Program-made: the position numbers and the translations under genes | Shown here: positions 49,801 to 61,160 of the stretch, in pieces | How the letters are laid out: every line of letters starts with the position of its first letter | How positions within the stretch are numbered: position 1 is the stretch's first letter | Notes under the pieces: model-generated | Told to the model about the DNA's origin: nothing | Seen by the model: the letters and a program-made list of their open reading frames with translations, nothing else | The model's database searches: none | From: Pardosa pseudoannulata | Taxonomy: Eukaryota > Arthropoda > Arachnida > Araneae > Lycosidae | Direction: 5' to 3' | DNA length: 64,000 nucleotides | Assembly (NCBI GenBank): GCA_032207245.1 | Contig: CM063502.1 | Location: forward strand, 46,804,186 to 46,868,185

Positions 49801-52800
49801 ATATATTCAATTATATATGTTAAATTATTTAGGTATCTTTTCATCCTCAATTCAAGTTTAAGAGAAACATTTTATCACATTTAGTTGTATATTCACAGCA
49901 ATTTAGACTTTCTTTGTGTAAGAAAATTGGTATACCCACTGCAGTTGGTAGAGACACACATTTGACTTACAGGAATTTGATTACCCTAAATGAAAGAGTG
50001 GTAAAATCATTAAGTGCATCCAAATGGAAAAATTGTGCTAGGATATACCAAAAAATTATATTTTCTATTAATAAATGTAGAAAATGGTGACCCATCCCTA
50101 TATGGATATGTCTGCAGGATCAAAATGTTGCACATTTCTGTGAAATGTCTAAATAGCCCTATATATCAGAGAATTTGGGGAAAATTATAAAAGGAAAATC
50201 AGGGTACTTTTTTCTGTGGATTAAGCCACCATGTATTTCATGAATTTAGTGATAAATTATTGACTAGAAATACTCATTTACATACATACAATTTATATAG
50301 ATGTCAAATACAGGTATCTTTACTTATAGTGAGATCACATTTGTAGACTCTTAGCATTTAAGCATATCTCCCAAAACATAAAATAGACAGTTTTATGTTT
50401 TAATAAGTCAATATTACGTGTTTGAAGTTTTTCTCCAATTTGCCACATTTCTCTTTCTTATTTTCACTGAGCTCAACTTTCAGGTAAAAAGATAGCTTTT
50501 AATAAAACCATAAATTAAATGCCAAGATCAAATAAGCAGTAAAGGTGTAAGTTAATGTAAATATATTTTAACAAAATGTATACATGGAATTTTACATGGT
50601 ATTTATATAGAATGAGGAAGCCATAACAAAATATTTTCGATGTATTCCTAGCAACGATAATGGGATTCATCTTCTACTCCCTCTTCTAGCTGACAGCTTT
50701 CACACTTATCTAATGTGAATGTAACAGGCTGTAAATTTATAGATTGCTAAAATTGCTTTAAATTGTTAAATATATTGAACAATTCAGAAATCATAAATGC
50801 TTTTCAATTAAAAGTGTACAAGTATGGGAGCTATTAGTAGAAATACTAATTCAATTGCTTGAAGCAAAAGAATATAAAAGTAATTTCAATATTCAAAATG
50901 CTGAATTATTACAGCAAATTTTAGAATTGCATGCTCTTGTAAAAGTTAAATCAGCTAAATTTATTCCAGTTGTCCATGGAAAATTTAAGTTATCCTGAGA
51001 AATAATTTGAGAAACTAATTATTAAATAGTTATCAGAATTGTCATAACTTTACTCTTTGGCTCCAAAGGTGTTGTGTATTAAACATCTGGTTTTCATATT
51101 TTAAGTCTTTTTGTTATAATTGTATTTTTGTACAACTCGGCAATTTTTTTTTTATCTTTTCCCCCTTATTATTGCAAACTTAATAACTTACTTAGCACCA
51201 TTATGAGCAATATGCATTATTTCAAATTGTGAGCTATTTTGAATTTGGTGAATGTAGGATAAATATGTTAAAATATTTTTCTATATATACAAACATTGCC
51301 TATTTTTGTTTACCAATATTTTCAATTTACAATTATTTATGTTTTAAACTTTTTATTCCTTAGCATGTGTGTTATTTGAGTACTAAATCTTTAATAACGT
51401 ATTTGACAAATATTCATTTTATGTTTATAATTAATGAAAAAAATGTGAGACTAGTTTGTAAGAGTTTGTTGAGAAGGAATAAAAAGTATACTTCATGCAT
51501 TTAATGCATAATTTGTCATATCTAATATTTGTCATATGTATTGCACACATTACAATTAAGAAAATAAATAGGATAAGGGAAACTTAATCTTTAATCATAA
51601 TATAATGATTAGGATAAAATTTTTGTTATCCTGTTTATATAAATATCTTAACGTAAATAAATTCATTTAAAAAATTTTGATTTAAATAAAAAACTTTGAT
51701 TTAAATTTAAAAAAATATGATTGGTATAGCGAAAAAAAAAAACAAGATCGTTATCAACTTATGACTGTATACTCCAACTCAACCTAACCCATAAATCAAA
51801 GCAAACCTCTTATGCAGAAGAAAAAAAAAATTTGAAGGATAAAAAATTTATAGTAACATGGGGATTTAAAAACCACTAATTATGTATGTTTCAGATGGTA
51901 TGCAAATTTTTCTTTAACTGTTCAAATATATTTGTACCTGAATTTCTCTCTAATCCAGTAAAAATATTTTTTGTATACTTTAAATTAATGTAAAATGCAA
52001 TTCATCAAGTAATTTTATGCTGATTCTTTTATTAAAATGTTAAGTGATTTATTTTGTTAATAGTATTTAAGTGAAAAAATTTCTCTGATGAGTAACTTTG
52101 TATAAACTGTTTTAGTGTTTATATATTCTGTTCCTGGTTATAATTGCTCAGTCAAGGAACGAATGCTCTATTCAAGCTGCAAAGCGCCTTTGCTTAATGT
52201 GATAGAAAACAAAATTGGAATTGAGCTTGCAAAAAAGGTATTTTTTAAATGTTTTCTTTTATATTTATTAAATGTGTTAGGACTCCACTTTCAGGAATTG
52301 TCAGAAATGTCAGGAAAATAGCAAATATGTCATGAAAGTTAATCATGCTATTTTAAAAAATTTATATTCTCTATAATGGTTTTGTAAACCATATATATAT
52401 AAATATTTAAAGGTTGAAAACAAGTTAAACTGTAAATAATTAAAAGGAAATAAATATTTAAAGATGTATAAAAGAAAATGTGAATAAGTATTGATAGTTT
52501 ACTGTTTTAACTCACTTTTTGTGTTATATTATCAATGGTCTTTTCAACAAGAAAAGGAATCATAAGATTATTATTTAAATTATTTTTATTTACTTTATTT
52601 TACTTTGGATAGTTTGAATCTTTTCATATTGTCTTTAAAATTAAAATAAAAGTAGGTCTTTGCTATTTTTGTAATATACATTATATATGTAAATTTTGAA
52701 AGATTTTTTAAAAATATAATATGTCAAGAAATTCCTCAAACAACTGGATATGATCCCTCAAAAAACATGTCAAGAAAATTATAAACAAATTTGTTCATAA

Positions 52801-54657
52801 TAGTTAACATAATTTTATAAGAACAAATTAAACGTAGAAACATATTCAAATTTAAATAAATACAAATAATCCATAATAGTGTAGAATTAGAATCAAAAGG
52901 GAGTAAGACGCAATTATTTTTATCATTTCCCACAGCTAATAATAAATATTGCCAACAAGACACTAAGCTAGATGTTGCTAAAGAGAAATGGAAAAATTAT
53001 TTCCAAGCTGTATTGTATATTTTATACCTAATTCATGCCTGAAATCTACTTCCTCTCATTGATATCTACTTCTATTTACACCAAAGGTTTTAATAATTTG
53101 AGAATTTAAAACTTGTTTATGCTGATAATCATACTTAACCCTTTATGGTCCAATGTTGACTCTGATTCGACATAATTTTTCTTTACTGCATGTCCAATGT
53201 TGAGTGTGACTGAACTTGGTTTTAAATTTAAGAATGACTTGTGGTACTCAATTAAAATTGCTAGATCAGCAATAAATTGATATTTAAAAATTAATTTGGA
53301 AAAGGCTACTGGGTTTGGTTTGGTTTAGAGTGCAACGGTCTACTTTTTGCAACACGAGGGCTAACGAGATCCGGACTTACAGCTTAAAGCCGATTCTGAA
53401 CGGCTATGAACATCCATGCCACTGTGGGATTCGAACCCACGAACTCCGGTACTGAAGGCCAGTTCCCTAATCAATTGGCAATCATTCAGCAAGGCTACTG
53501 GGAATAATGAAAATTAATTTGTTCTGCAAAATTTTAACTCTGACTGGATTAATTTGTTAGAATTTCTTTTTTTCTTTATTTCAGTTGAATATAATAAGCC
53601 TTCTATAAAATGTCCTTTATTGCATATCTCTTATTAGATAATAGTTATTTAGTAAGGATTTTGCATTTTGGTTCCATAGTCTGTGATTTTTTAAAATTTT
53701 CTTTCTTCATCTATATCTGTAGCCATTCAGAATTAAATTTAAGGGAAAGATTCTGGTGTAATTAACCCTTTTGTAGCAAATATTTGATCATTGTGTCCAG
53801 AAGCAATGAATTTCTTTCCTTTATTTCAGTTGAATATGTCTTTTATAAAAAGTATATAATCTTTTATACAATTCTTACTTACTAGATAATAATTGCATTA
53901 TAGGTATATTTTCTTTGAGTACTGTAGGTGCTGTTCGTTTGGTCTGTAGGTGTTCTTACTATATGGGTGTCTGTAGCCATTCAAAATTAAATTTTAGGTT
54001 TAGATTCTGATATAAACTTTTGTCTGGAAAATAATTGATCATTGTGTCTCAAAGCAATCAATAAAGTATATGTAATTTATTTCTTGTCCCTCAACATCGG
54101 ATTCATGAACATTTAAATATTTAAAATTGCAGGAGTTAAGTATCTTTTCATTATTTCTAATATAATTTAAAACATTTTCTTTATTAGTTTTGATGCTGAA
54201 TTGAAATCTGTATACAAGAATAGTAATTTAACTTAGCTTCCCAAAATTAAGTCTTTAAGAGATATATGAAATGGAATATTTTCATCTTTTTAAAATTCTA
54301 AATCCTAATATATTATAAATTTCAATCTAAATTTTCAGTAGATTTTCTTGTACATATATTTTTATATTAAAATCATAGTATAGTAGTTATTGTTCTTTAC
54401 TTGTATCAAGAAATACTTTCAATCTTTTGTAAAAGGTATTATTCTGTCATTGTAGTAAATTTTTAGATATATCCTTTATACAGTTTTTTCTTCTATTTTA
54501 GATTGAAATTGATGATGCAGAGGAGCTTACAGAAGAATTTCTAATTGATCAAATTCACCCAAAGCAAAACATTTATAAACCAAAATTTTCTAAACCAAAA
54601 GGTCCTTTAAATCGTGGTGCTAGACGCCTTGTTAAAGTCCAAAATGATTCAGAATAG
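37791..54657 (+). CDS. twf: Twinfilin, actin-monomer and capping-protein binding protein
   Basis: Ten exons (37791-37815, 38662-38739, 42322-42372, 44506-44633, 47049-47144, 48459-48563, 48784-48903, 49044-49194, 52116-52237, 54502-54657) join in phase into 343 codons plus TAG, close to the roughly 350 residues usual for the family. Twinfilin has two ADF-homology domains that bind ADP-actin monomers, help depolymerise barbed ends, and a tail that binds capping protein. The start [17 protein letters not shown] is the family N-terminus. ADF-H 1 spans about residues 4-140 with [20 protein letters not shown] as its long actin-binding helix; ADF-H 2 spans about 170-300 with [14 protein letters not shown] as its equivalent. 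The tail IHPKQN...[15 protein letters not shown] carries the basic capping-protein/phosphoinositide-binding pattern. All introns are GT-AG. The ATG has AA at -2/-1 and lies in a good start context. Nothing appears broken. Confidence 0.97.
38662..38739 (+). CDS. twf: Twinfilin exon 2
   Basis: Acceptor ctttag, donor GTATGT; it encodes [20 protein letters not shown] and KVMIKD, the first strand-helix part of ADF-H 1. Confidence 0.95.
40657..40894. repeat. Exact-length tandem duplication of 120 bp
   Basis: Two head-to-tail copies start at 40657 and 40777 (ACAACATTGACTGACATATA) and differ at one base near 40855. It is in twinfilin intron 2. Confidence 0.95.
41522..41960. other. GC-richer patch within twinfilin intron 2
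   Basis: TTAACCCACTGAACGG at the left and the inverted TTAACCCATCCACCGG near 41833-41848 might be decayed piggyBac-like ends; two GTCGAC sites lie in the left part. No function is apparent. Confidence 0.35.
42322..42372 (+). CDS. twf: Twinfilin exon 3 (51 nt)
   Basis: It encodes [17 protein letters not shown], aligned with the ENEQLV...SDSWDKD stretch of vertebrate twinfilin. Acceptor ttttgtag, donor GTATCC. Confidence 0.9.
44506..44633 (+). CDS. twf: Twinfilin exon 4
   Basis: It encodes [40 protein letters not shown] and SP. These are core strands of ADF-H 1. Donor GTAATT. Confidence 0.95.
45348..45505 (+). repeat. Interspersed direct repeat, copy 1
   Basis: Begins AATAAGAGGCTGTTTATTTT and contains ACTGTATTTTAATTGCATATTTATG; a diverged direct copy lies at about 47347-47500 on the other side of exon 5. 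Confidence 0.7.
45849..46624. mobile_element. Non-autonomous DNA element with GGGAAAGTCATGG motifs
   Basis: The left end CATGGTTTCCGCG and inverted right end CAGGGTATCTGCC agree at 9 of 13 positions, and TCCTTT lies directly outside both ends (45843-45848 and 46625-46630). Subterminal TCAGGGAAAGTCATG occurs in opposite orientation near each end, with CCGCTAAA beside both. It is non-coding, in twinfilin intron 4. Confidence 0.6.
47049..47144 (+). CDS. twf: Twinfilin exon 5 (actin-binding helix of ADF-H 1)
   Basis: It encodes [32 protein letters not shown]. The donor is GTTTGT, a weak but GT-type site; the frame into the next exon confirms it. Confidence 0.93.
47347..47500 (+). repeat. Interspersed direct repeat, copy 2
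   Basis: AATAAGAGGCTATTTATTTT and ACTGTATTTTCATTGCATATTTATG match the copy at 45348-45505 in order and orientation, with substitutions and small gaps. Confidence 0.7.
48459..48563 (+). CDS. twf: Twinfilin exon 6
   Basis: It encodes [35 protein letters not shown], ending ADF-H 1 and starting the inter-domain linker. Phase 0 on both sides. Confidence 0.95.
48784..48903 (+). CDS. twf: Twinfilin exon 7
   Basis: It encodes [20 protein letters not shown] and the following acidic stretch up to YLQL; KHQTxQGVAFP is a family hallmark at the start of ADF-H 2. Confidence 0.95.
49044..49194 (+). CDS. twf: Twinfilin exon 8
   Basis: It encodes [13 protein letters not shown], then [20 protein letters not shown] and DEFKSI; the DxARYHxFxxxHxxEGD pattern is typical of twinfilin ADF-H 2. 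Confidence 0.95.
49558..49756. mobile_element. Probable piggyBac-like MITE remnant
   Basis: TTAA near 49558 is followed by CACATTATATGTGGG, and the right side read in reverse gives TTAACACATTACATGTAGG. A GGGAGATTAC motif recurs inside in both orientations. It is GC-richer than the surrounding twinfilin intron 8. Confidence 0.5.
52116..52237 (+). CDS. twf: Twinfilin exon 9
   Basis: It encodes [20 protein letters not shown] and [20 protein letters not shown], the second actin-binding helix. Acceptor gttttag, donor GTATTT. Confidence 0.95.
53139..53260 (+). repeat. Possible piggyBac-like end fragment
   Basis: TTAACCCTTTATGGTCCAATG resembles the TTAACCCTTT ends seen elsewhere in the window, and CCAATGTTGA recurs 50 bp on. 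The other end was not found, perhaps because the SINE at 53314 followed. Confidence 0.4.
53314..53490 (-). repeat. tRNA-derived SINE, copy C
   Basis: Same family and orientation as the 25.2-kb copy, with intact box B (GGTTCGAATCC on the - strand) and a CCAAACCAAACC tail. A perfect 12-bp target duplication AAGGCTACTGGG lies at 53302-53313 and 53491-53502. It is in twinfilin intron 9. Confidence 0.92.
54502..54657 (+). CDS. twf: Twinfilin terminal exon
   Basis: It encodes [40 protein letters not shown] and [11 protein letters not shown] with a TAG stop. It closes ADF-H 2 and forms the basic tail that binds capping protein in known twinfilins. Confidence 0.96.
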   Translation: MEIDDAEELTEEFLIDQIHPKQNIYKPKFSKPKGPLNRGARRLVKVQNDSE

Positions 54658-55129
54658 TGAAATGATTATAAAATAAGGATTTATTAAGTATAAATTTTAT
54701 AGTCAATGACATATTTTATAAATTTTCTTCATAAGCTGTAATTTTTTATAAGGAATTAGATTGTTTTGTACATTTTTTTCACAGCATAGAAGAATTTTAT
54801 TGAAAATATTGCTGAGGTATATGTTTCTAGGAATCAAATTGTTCTCTTTAACTAATAACAATAATTTTTATAAGCCTTACTAATATAGGGTTCTGGTGTT
54901 TAAAAAGTTTCTGCATTTCCACATGTTAAAACTGTTTTATTAATTTTACACAACTCTGATTGTTATTATGCACTTACATATGAAATAAATGATTAAATAT
55001 GCACGATTTATCTAATTCCTTTTCTGTTTAAGAAATTTATATTGCTTTTGTTCTTAATTGAATCAAAACATGTTAAAAAAATTGCTTCATATCTCATGTG
55101 ATCACTTATGTTTAATTCAAAATTTTAAT
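54658..55129 (+). other. Twinfilin 3' UTR region
   Basis: The DNA after the stop is AT-rich without other coding signal. The first clear poly(A) signal is AATAAA at 54984-54989, 327 nt past the stop, so a 3' UTR of about 350 nt is plausible. Confidence 0.5.
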
Positions 55130-56190
55130 CCCTAGAGATTGGAATTTGATTATTTATTGAATGTATCTTTTGACTCTGTTATTTCTTTTATAAAAGCAAA
55201 ATATGAATTGCTATAGTTTTAAATGCACAACTTAGATGAGAACAACTATATTGTAAAATTGTACTGTTTGATTTAAACCTTAAAATTTTAAACAATTCTT
55301 TTTATGTTATGTTGCACTGATTTTGTTTTAATCTACTATAAAATGCTGCTCACTTTTAAGTAGTAGTTTTCCTCTCTAGAGATTAAAATTTGTTTATTGA
55401 ATATGACAATTTTGTTACTATCATTTGTGCATGATTTAATTTGTGCTATAAGTTAAACATTGTAGATTCTAGAAACTTATCACAACTTTATTGTAAAATA
55501 GTCCTTTTTGATTTAATATCTAAATCTAAAAAATTTTCCTCTAGAGATTAGAAATTGTTTATTTATTGAATATGACAATTTTTTTACTGTTATTTGTGCA
55601 CAATTTAATTAGTGATGTAAAAATGAAATTTGATGTGTTATAATTTAAATTTAACAATATAGATTCTAGAATATTATAATAATTGTATTATAAAATAGCC
55701 CTTTTTGATTTAAAATTTTTAATCTTATTTATGATTCTTTTTATGTTATTTTACATTAACATATATTTGAATCAATCAGTTTGAAAGTGTACAAAGGTGT
55801 ATAATGCACTATCATAAATTAGTGAAAAATTATTCATATTACCTTAACTTACCTGACATTAAAAAAATGTTGCTCACATTTATAAATAAGTTATCTCCTC
55901 TAGAGATTAGAAATTGTTTATTTATTGAATATGATAATTTCATTGCTGTGCTATTTTTGTATGATTTCATATGTTCTATAAAAATTAAATTTGAAGTATT
56001 GCAGGCAATATATAAATTATATGTTAAATTAAAATTTTATTAAATTTTCAATTTATATTAAGTAAAATTTTATAATGAAATTCTTTTTATGTTTCGATTT
56101 TTAACTTACATTATTTTTTAATTAATCATCTTGTAATTTTAATACAATGTACAATTTGAATACCATAAACTAGTGAAAATATTCTTTGCA
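55130..56190 (+). repeat. Diverged, irregular tandem array (four or more units)
   Basis: CTCTAGAGATTAGAAATTG followed by TTTATTTATTGAATATGA recurs near 55130, 55371, 55539 and 55896 in one orientation. Between them the segments share CCTTTTTGATTTAA, ATTCTTTTTATGTTAT and ATGTTGCTCACATTTATAA blocks. The unit is irregular, about 170-360 bp. Confidence 0.75.
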
Positions 56191-58783
56191 GTAAATTATA
56201 GATTTATTTCTTTAATTCAGTATTAGTGTTTCTGTTTTTTGTACTTTTTGAATGTTATGAAGTTTTTATATGAAGTGTTATATCATGAAATATGTAAATA
56301 TACTTGTAAATAACATGAAACTGGTGCCTTTTCAAATTAAGTTAAATTTTATTTATATGTGACAAGGCTTTTTGAGGTATATTTCCTTCAATCCAGAGTT
56401 TTGATAATGGATCATATGTTTTGTTTATATCAGATAGTTATGAATGAATTTTTACTGTATTATAACTAATTTAATGACACTCAAAAGAGCACAATTTAAG
56501 GATAAATTTTGCTTTTTGATTATTTGATTTTGTGCTCAAGTTCAAAATATAGATAAAACATAGTATTTTACCAAAGTAATATATTACTAATATATTTTTG
56601 TTCTGTTGAGATTTGAAATCTTTACCCATTCCATTCATGAAATATTATTTAAAGCATTTTATGCTTGTAATTTAGTATAAATTTGTTGTTTTTAATTAAA
56701 TATGCTTATATTTCTATATCATTTTAAGGATTTTCATCTACAAGTAAATTTACAGCAGTTTTCTCTCTCTTTTTTTGAATGCCACAATGACATTAGAGCA
56801 GTATCAGGGAGTGACTTGACTTTGAATTTATTTATTTGATTTTATAAAATACCTGAGATTAGAATTTTTTACATTTTGATGTTATTCCACTGTTTTGCCT
56901 TAAATGTTCTAGATTGTGCTGCAATGAGTATGCACTAGAGTTTTCATGTAACTCAAACATTTGATCATTGTTGCTACAGTTTTTAAGAAGTGCTGATATC
57001 TTTCAAATTTAGGGTTTTTTCAAGTTTATATAATAAAGTAGCTGTGGGGGTAAATAGAAGTTTCATAATTGAATTTTTTTTTGTAAGAATTTAGAAAAAT
57101 TAATGTGTTTTTGTTATTTTCAAATTAAAAGTTATCTGCAGACTTTTTAGTTTCTGTGACACATGTATACTTCATTTCTTGTATAAGGCAAATTTGAGCT
57201 GTTACAGAAAATTTTATGTTGTTTTCAGGTATGCAAAATTTTTATTTAATAGGTATGTTCTTAGTTTTCTTTCAAACTTTATTTTCCATTCTTTTTTTAA
57301 AGGAAGGTGCTTTTTCCCCACTGAAACTGAGTTTAAACTAAAGGTGCAACAGTGTTCAACCTTGTTTTTACTCATCATGTGTGATCATATTTTTTATTGA
57401 CAACTGCATAGACTTTTTTTTCTAATGTGACAAGTGGCAACATGTAGATGCTCAGGTTTCTATCTTGCAATAAAAACAAATGAAGTAGTTTATGTGCATT
57501 ACTATTTTGGGGTCTATTTTTTAGTATTAAAGGGCAATAAAGTTATTTTTTATTTGATATTAGCTGATTATTCTAACTTTTCAATTTATAATTACATTTA
57601 TTTTATTTATTATTATCTAATACTTAAATTTCTCATAAAAAAGTGTGAAGTGTTTATTAATTTTTTTTTGTATTCTAAATTTTTTTAAACTTGTAGCTCA
57701 TAAAATTTCAATATTAACTACTTTTTAGTTATTACTTATTGGTTATAATAGCTGTAGGAAACTTTTAATTTTTCTTTGCTTCATGATTAGTTAGTAAAGC
57801 TCAAACCCTGCTGAAATTCAAAGCATCTCTTAGTTATTTATTCTAAACTTACATTGTCAAATGATACTGTGTAGATAATAAACTTTGACACACATATACA
57901 TTTTCAGGTTTGTTTACCCCCTAATTATTCCATGTTAAAAACAGTGAAGAAGTATAAATTTAGTCCTAGTCTTATTATTTTAGAATCATATTTTGAATTG
58001 ATTTTTGGGAGATTGGGTGCTAAGTATTTGGACTTATAGTATTATCTTTATTTTCCTTAGGTTTCCAAGTAATGTTTTGTGAAAGATAAGCCATTAAAAA
58101 AATCAAATTTGTAAAACTTAACTGACTACATTTCGTTTTCATTCTTTAAAATAGAGCATTAAAGTTTTTTATTTTATATGAAATCATTTAAGCTTTTAAA
58201 AGTAAAACTTAATTGCAATACTTATGACAATCACTAGCTATTATTTTATGAGACTTTCACTGTAATAATTTTAATATATTGGTTGTGAAAATCAAGAATA
58301 CATTAAACATTTTTGCAGGTTTTTATTTTCTTGATCCTTTAACAACATATTTATTAAGGAATCAAACCTAATAATTTTTTTTTCATCAAATGAAGTTCTG
58401 GCAGTATTATTCATCCTTGTTTTGTAGAATCAATTATTATTAACATAATTATTTAAATGGAGATTTGGGATTTTAGTTATGTTATAATTATAGCCAAATT
58501 TTAGAAATTCTTATCTGTTTCTATTTTGTATAACATATTAATATCTTATCAAGTCAAATGGCAATTTTTTATTTCCAAAAAGAAAAAAATATAATTCTTC
58601 ACCATAGTATTCTGGTTGTATTGTAAAAAATTCTTATATTTCAATATAATTGGATAATACTAAAGAATTATTCTCTTTTTTCCCCCAGAATTTTTGTGAG
58701 CTACATATTTTTGGCATAAAGTTCCTATAAGCTATTAACTTTGAACTGAATTTAAATCAATTCACCAGTTCGTCAGTAATTAT
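56191..58783. other. AT-rich DNA, no gene recognised
   Basis: Short reading frames at 57179-57400 and 57434-57688 are Phe/Ile/Tyr-rich, as AT-rich non-coding DNA gives by chance. No repeat ends were identified. Confidence 0.5.
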
Positions 58784-59372
58784 CAGGGCTTCAAACCAGA
58801 ATTGAACCAAAAATTGAAAAACCATTTGGTCAGAACAAAAACTGAACTGAAAAAAAAATATCAGTTTATTTTGGTTCGATATATCTTCAGTCATTTTGTT
58901 ACTGTAACCAACTTATCAATATTTTCTAATTTAATGTCAACCATATGATTATCGTCATTACATATATATTGCTTCTCGATTTCCTGTTTTGATATTCACT
59001 AGCACTTTTCTGTTACAGTTTCATGTGAAACTACTTGTAGAAAGCAGATTTAATTCAGTTGAATGTTCAGTTGTCAAATGTGATTTTAATAACTGCCAAT
59101 GCTCACCATTCTCTGCTCACCACTTGTACATGCTGGTTAATTGTATCAATTCACGTAGTGCACCAATTAAAAAAAAAAGAATTTTCTAATTTTGATTGAA
59201 TGACATTTTGTTTATGATAGAATTATATTTTTAGTAGAAATAAGAATATGCATAAAATAAAATTATTCATTCAGAACTGAACTGAAAACCATTATTTTTT
59301 TTCAGTATGAAAACCAGAACTGAACTGATATATTGTTTTAGTTGAACAAAAAAATTACGGTTCGAAGCTCTG
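58784..59372. mobile_element. hAT-like MITE with 8-bp target duplication
   Basis: The left end CAGGGCTTCAAACCAGAATT and the inverted right end CAGAGCTTCGAACCGTAATT match at 16 of 20 bases. The flanks GTAATTAT (58776-58783) and GTATTTAT (59373-59380) form an 8-bp duplication with one mismatch. CAGNG ends and 8-bp duplications are hAT hallmarks. GAACTGAACTGAAAA subterminal motifs recur inside. Non-coding, 589 bp. Confidence 0.85.
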
Positions 59373-59380
59373 GTATTTAT

Positions 59381-61005
59381 CTTTAGGAAAGATTTGACAA
59401 ATTATTGACATCTACTTTTTTCTCCTTATTATATAAGCTATATTGATAACATTTGCTCATTTACATATAATTTCACTGCTGTGGAGTAACTAATTTTCAT
59501 GAATAAATATGACTTAACTGTTATTTTTTAAACAGGAATACACATAACTGCAGTTCATGCCATAATGAATATTTGCATAGACACATTTTGTGAAAGTTGA
59601 GGCTTTCTTGAAATTTAGGGTCCTAGCTGAAAGATCAATTTAAATCCTGTTCCCTTATTGAAGACACAATTTTAGAAATGTACTACTAGATCATAAAAAT
59701 TTATATATTTCGTTTTCCCCGTTTCAAGTGTAAAGGTACTTTCAGTCCTTCACAGTGGATGTGAGCAGGCATGATGTTTTAGTATCGATTGTTCTCAACC
59801 AATATTCAATTTGTGGCGTAATGTCATTTGCACATGCATGGACTTCTAGTAATTTTAAACGCTTTTGAGGCTAATCTCTTAATCTGGTGAATAATGTTGC
59901 ATTTTATAAAACTGGGATCTTAATTTACGACTAACAACATAATAGTTCTAGGTATAGAGGTAGCCTATGGTTTACATGGATAATTACTGTAATGTTTCGA
60001 AAAATGAAACTAGTTTGATTTTACACAGAACCTTACATCGCTGTCAGCCTCAGTTATTAGTTTGTTTTCAAGTGCTATCAGTTTTTAGTGACTATAACTT
60101 AAAAATAATCTACATCCCAAATTATAGGACAAAGCACTGATCATTCGTGTCAACTCCTCGAAATTGTGATTGACTAATGAAGGAACTTGATCAACAGAAT
60201 AATATATTTAGTAATGCCTGCAGAATGCAAGAATCATCACTTTGTTTTTTATGTAGTTATTACGAGTTAATAAATGGTAAGAAGACTTTATCAGGTATTT
60301 TTTCATCAATAATGACCGAAGTGCAGGCGTTTTCATGATGTGGCCCTACATCATTAATATATGATCATTCACATCGTATATCATGAAACGTAACCCACTT
60401 TTCTAATCTTTTATTTTTAGGAAATCTACTTATGATAATGGCTCTTAGGTTGCAAAGAATTTCCACGTAAATTCCTTCACAGTGTTGTCCTTCGTGGGGA
60501 ATATGTATAGTATTACACCTTTCTAACAATAGTAAAACCCTCCAAAATTACTTTACCCTTCTTTTTTGTTCAAGGTAATCTTTTGCTTCCTTGAGGACAT
60601 TCTTGTTTTCTTTTCATTTGATGGACTCGTGGTCTGGGGGTAAAAAAGAGTACACCATGACTAATCCCAAATGAATGCTTAATGGAGCAGTTGGAGCGTA
60701 TATGCAAATTAGTGCGTCGCCGATGTTGGTATATAAGCATGGACATCGAGCCATGGAATGATTGTGGTAATTGTTTATTTCGGAAGTTCATTGCAATGGC
60801 GACGTTGCTACCAAATGTGTGTTGTCATTTTCTGGAGTAATGGGGCCTGCTTTGTTCTTTGATTACTAGGACCTAATGCTTATTGGTTTCAAAGATTCAG
60901 TTCTCTTCATCACTGGGGAATGGTACTGCGAAATGCTGGAGCGATTATGACAGTCACGTCCGGAAAAACTGCGAAATGGGTGATTCTGATTCTTGATTAT
61001 GCACT
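59381..61005. other. Intergenic DNA, partly GC-richer
   Basis: From about 60580 to 61000 the sequence is less AT-rich; GTGGTCTGGGGGTAAAAAAG near 60630 may be another decayed tRNA head. No coding region or element was identified with confidence. Confidence 0.35.
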
Positions 61006-61160
61006 TCTCCACGTCGCCTTCTTCACCGGATTTCGTGGGTTTCAATTCTATATCTCTCATGGATGTTTGTAGCCTTTCGTAATCTGCTTTAAGCAGAAAG
61101 TTCCTGTCTCATTAGCTTTATGTAGCAGAAAAGTAGACCAAACCAAACCAAAACAAAAAT
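61006..61160 (+). repeat. tRNA-derived SINE, 3' two thirds
   Basis: TTCGTGGGTTTCAATTC (altered box B), CATGGATGTTTGTAGCC, TGCTTTAAGCAGAAAG, GTCTCATTAGC and AGTAGACCAAACCAAACC follow the order of the family body and tail on the + strand. The head is poorly preserved. Confidence 0.75.

Noticed and set aside
60570..61060. Two - strand frames of 73 and 64 codons
   Set aside because: They overlap SINE sequence and have no recognisable domain.
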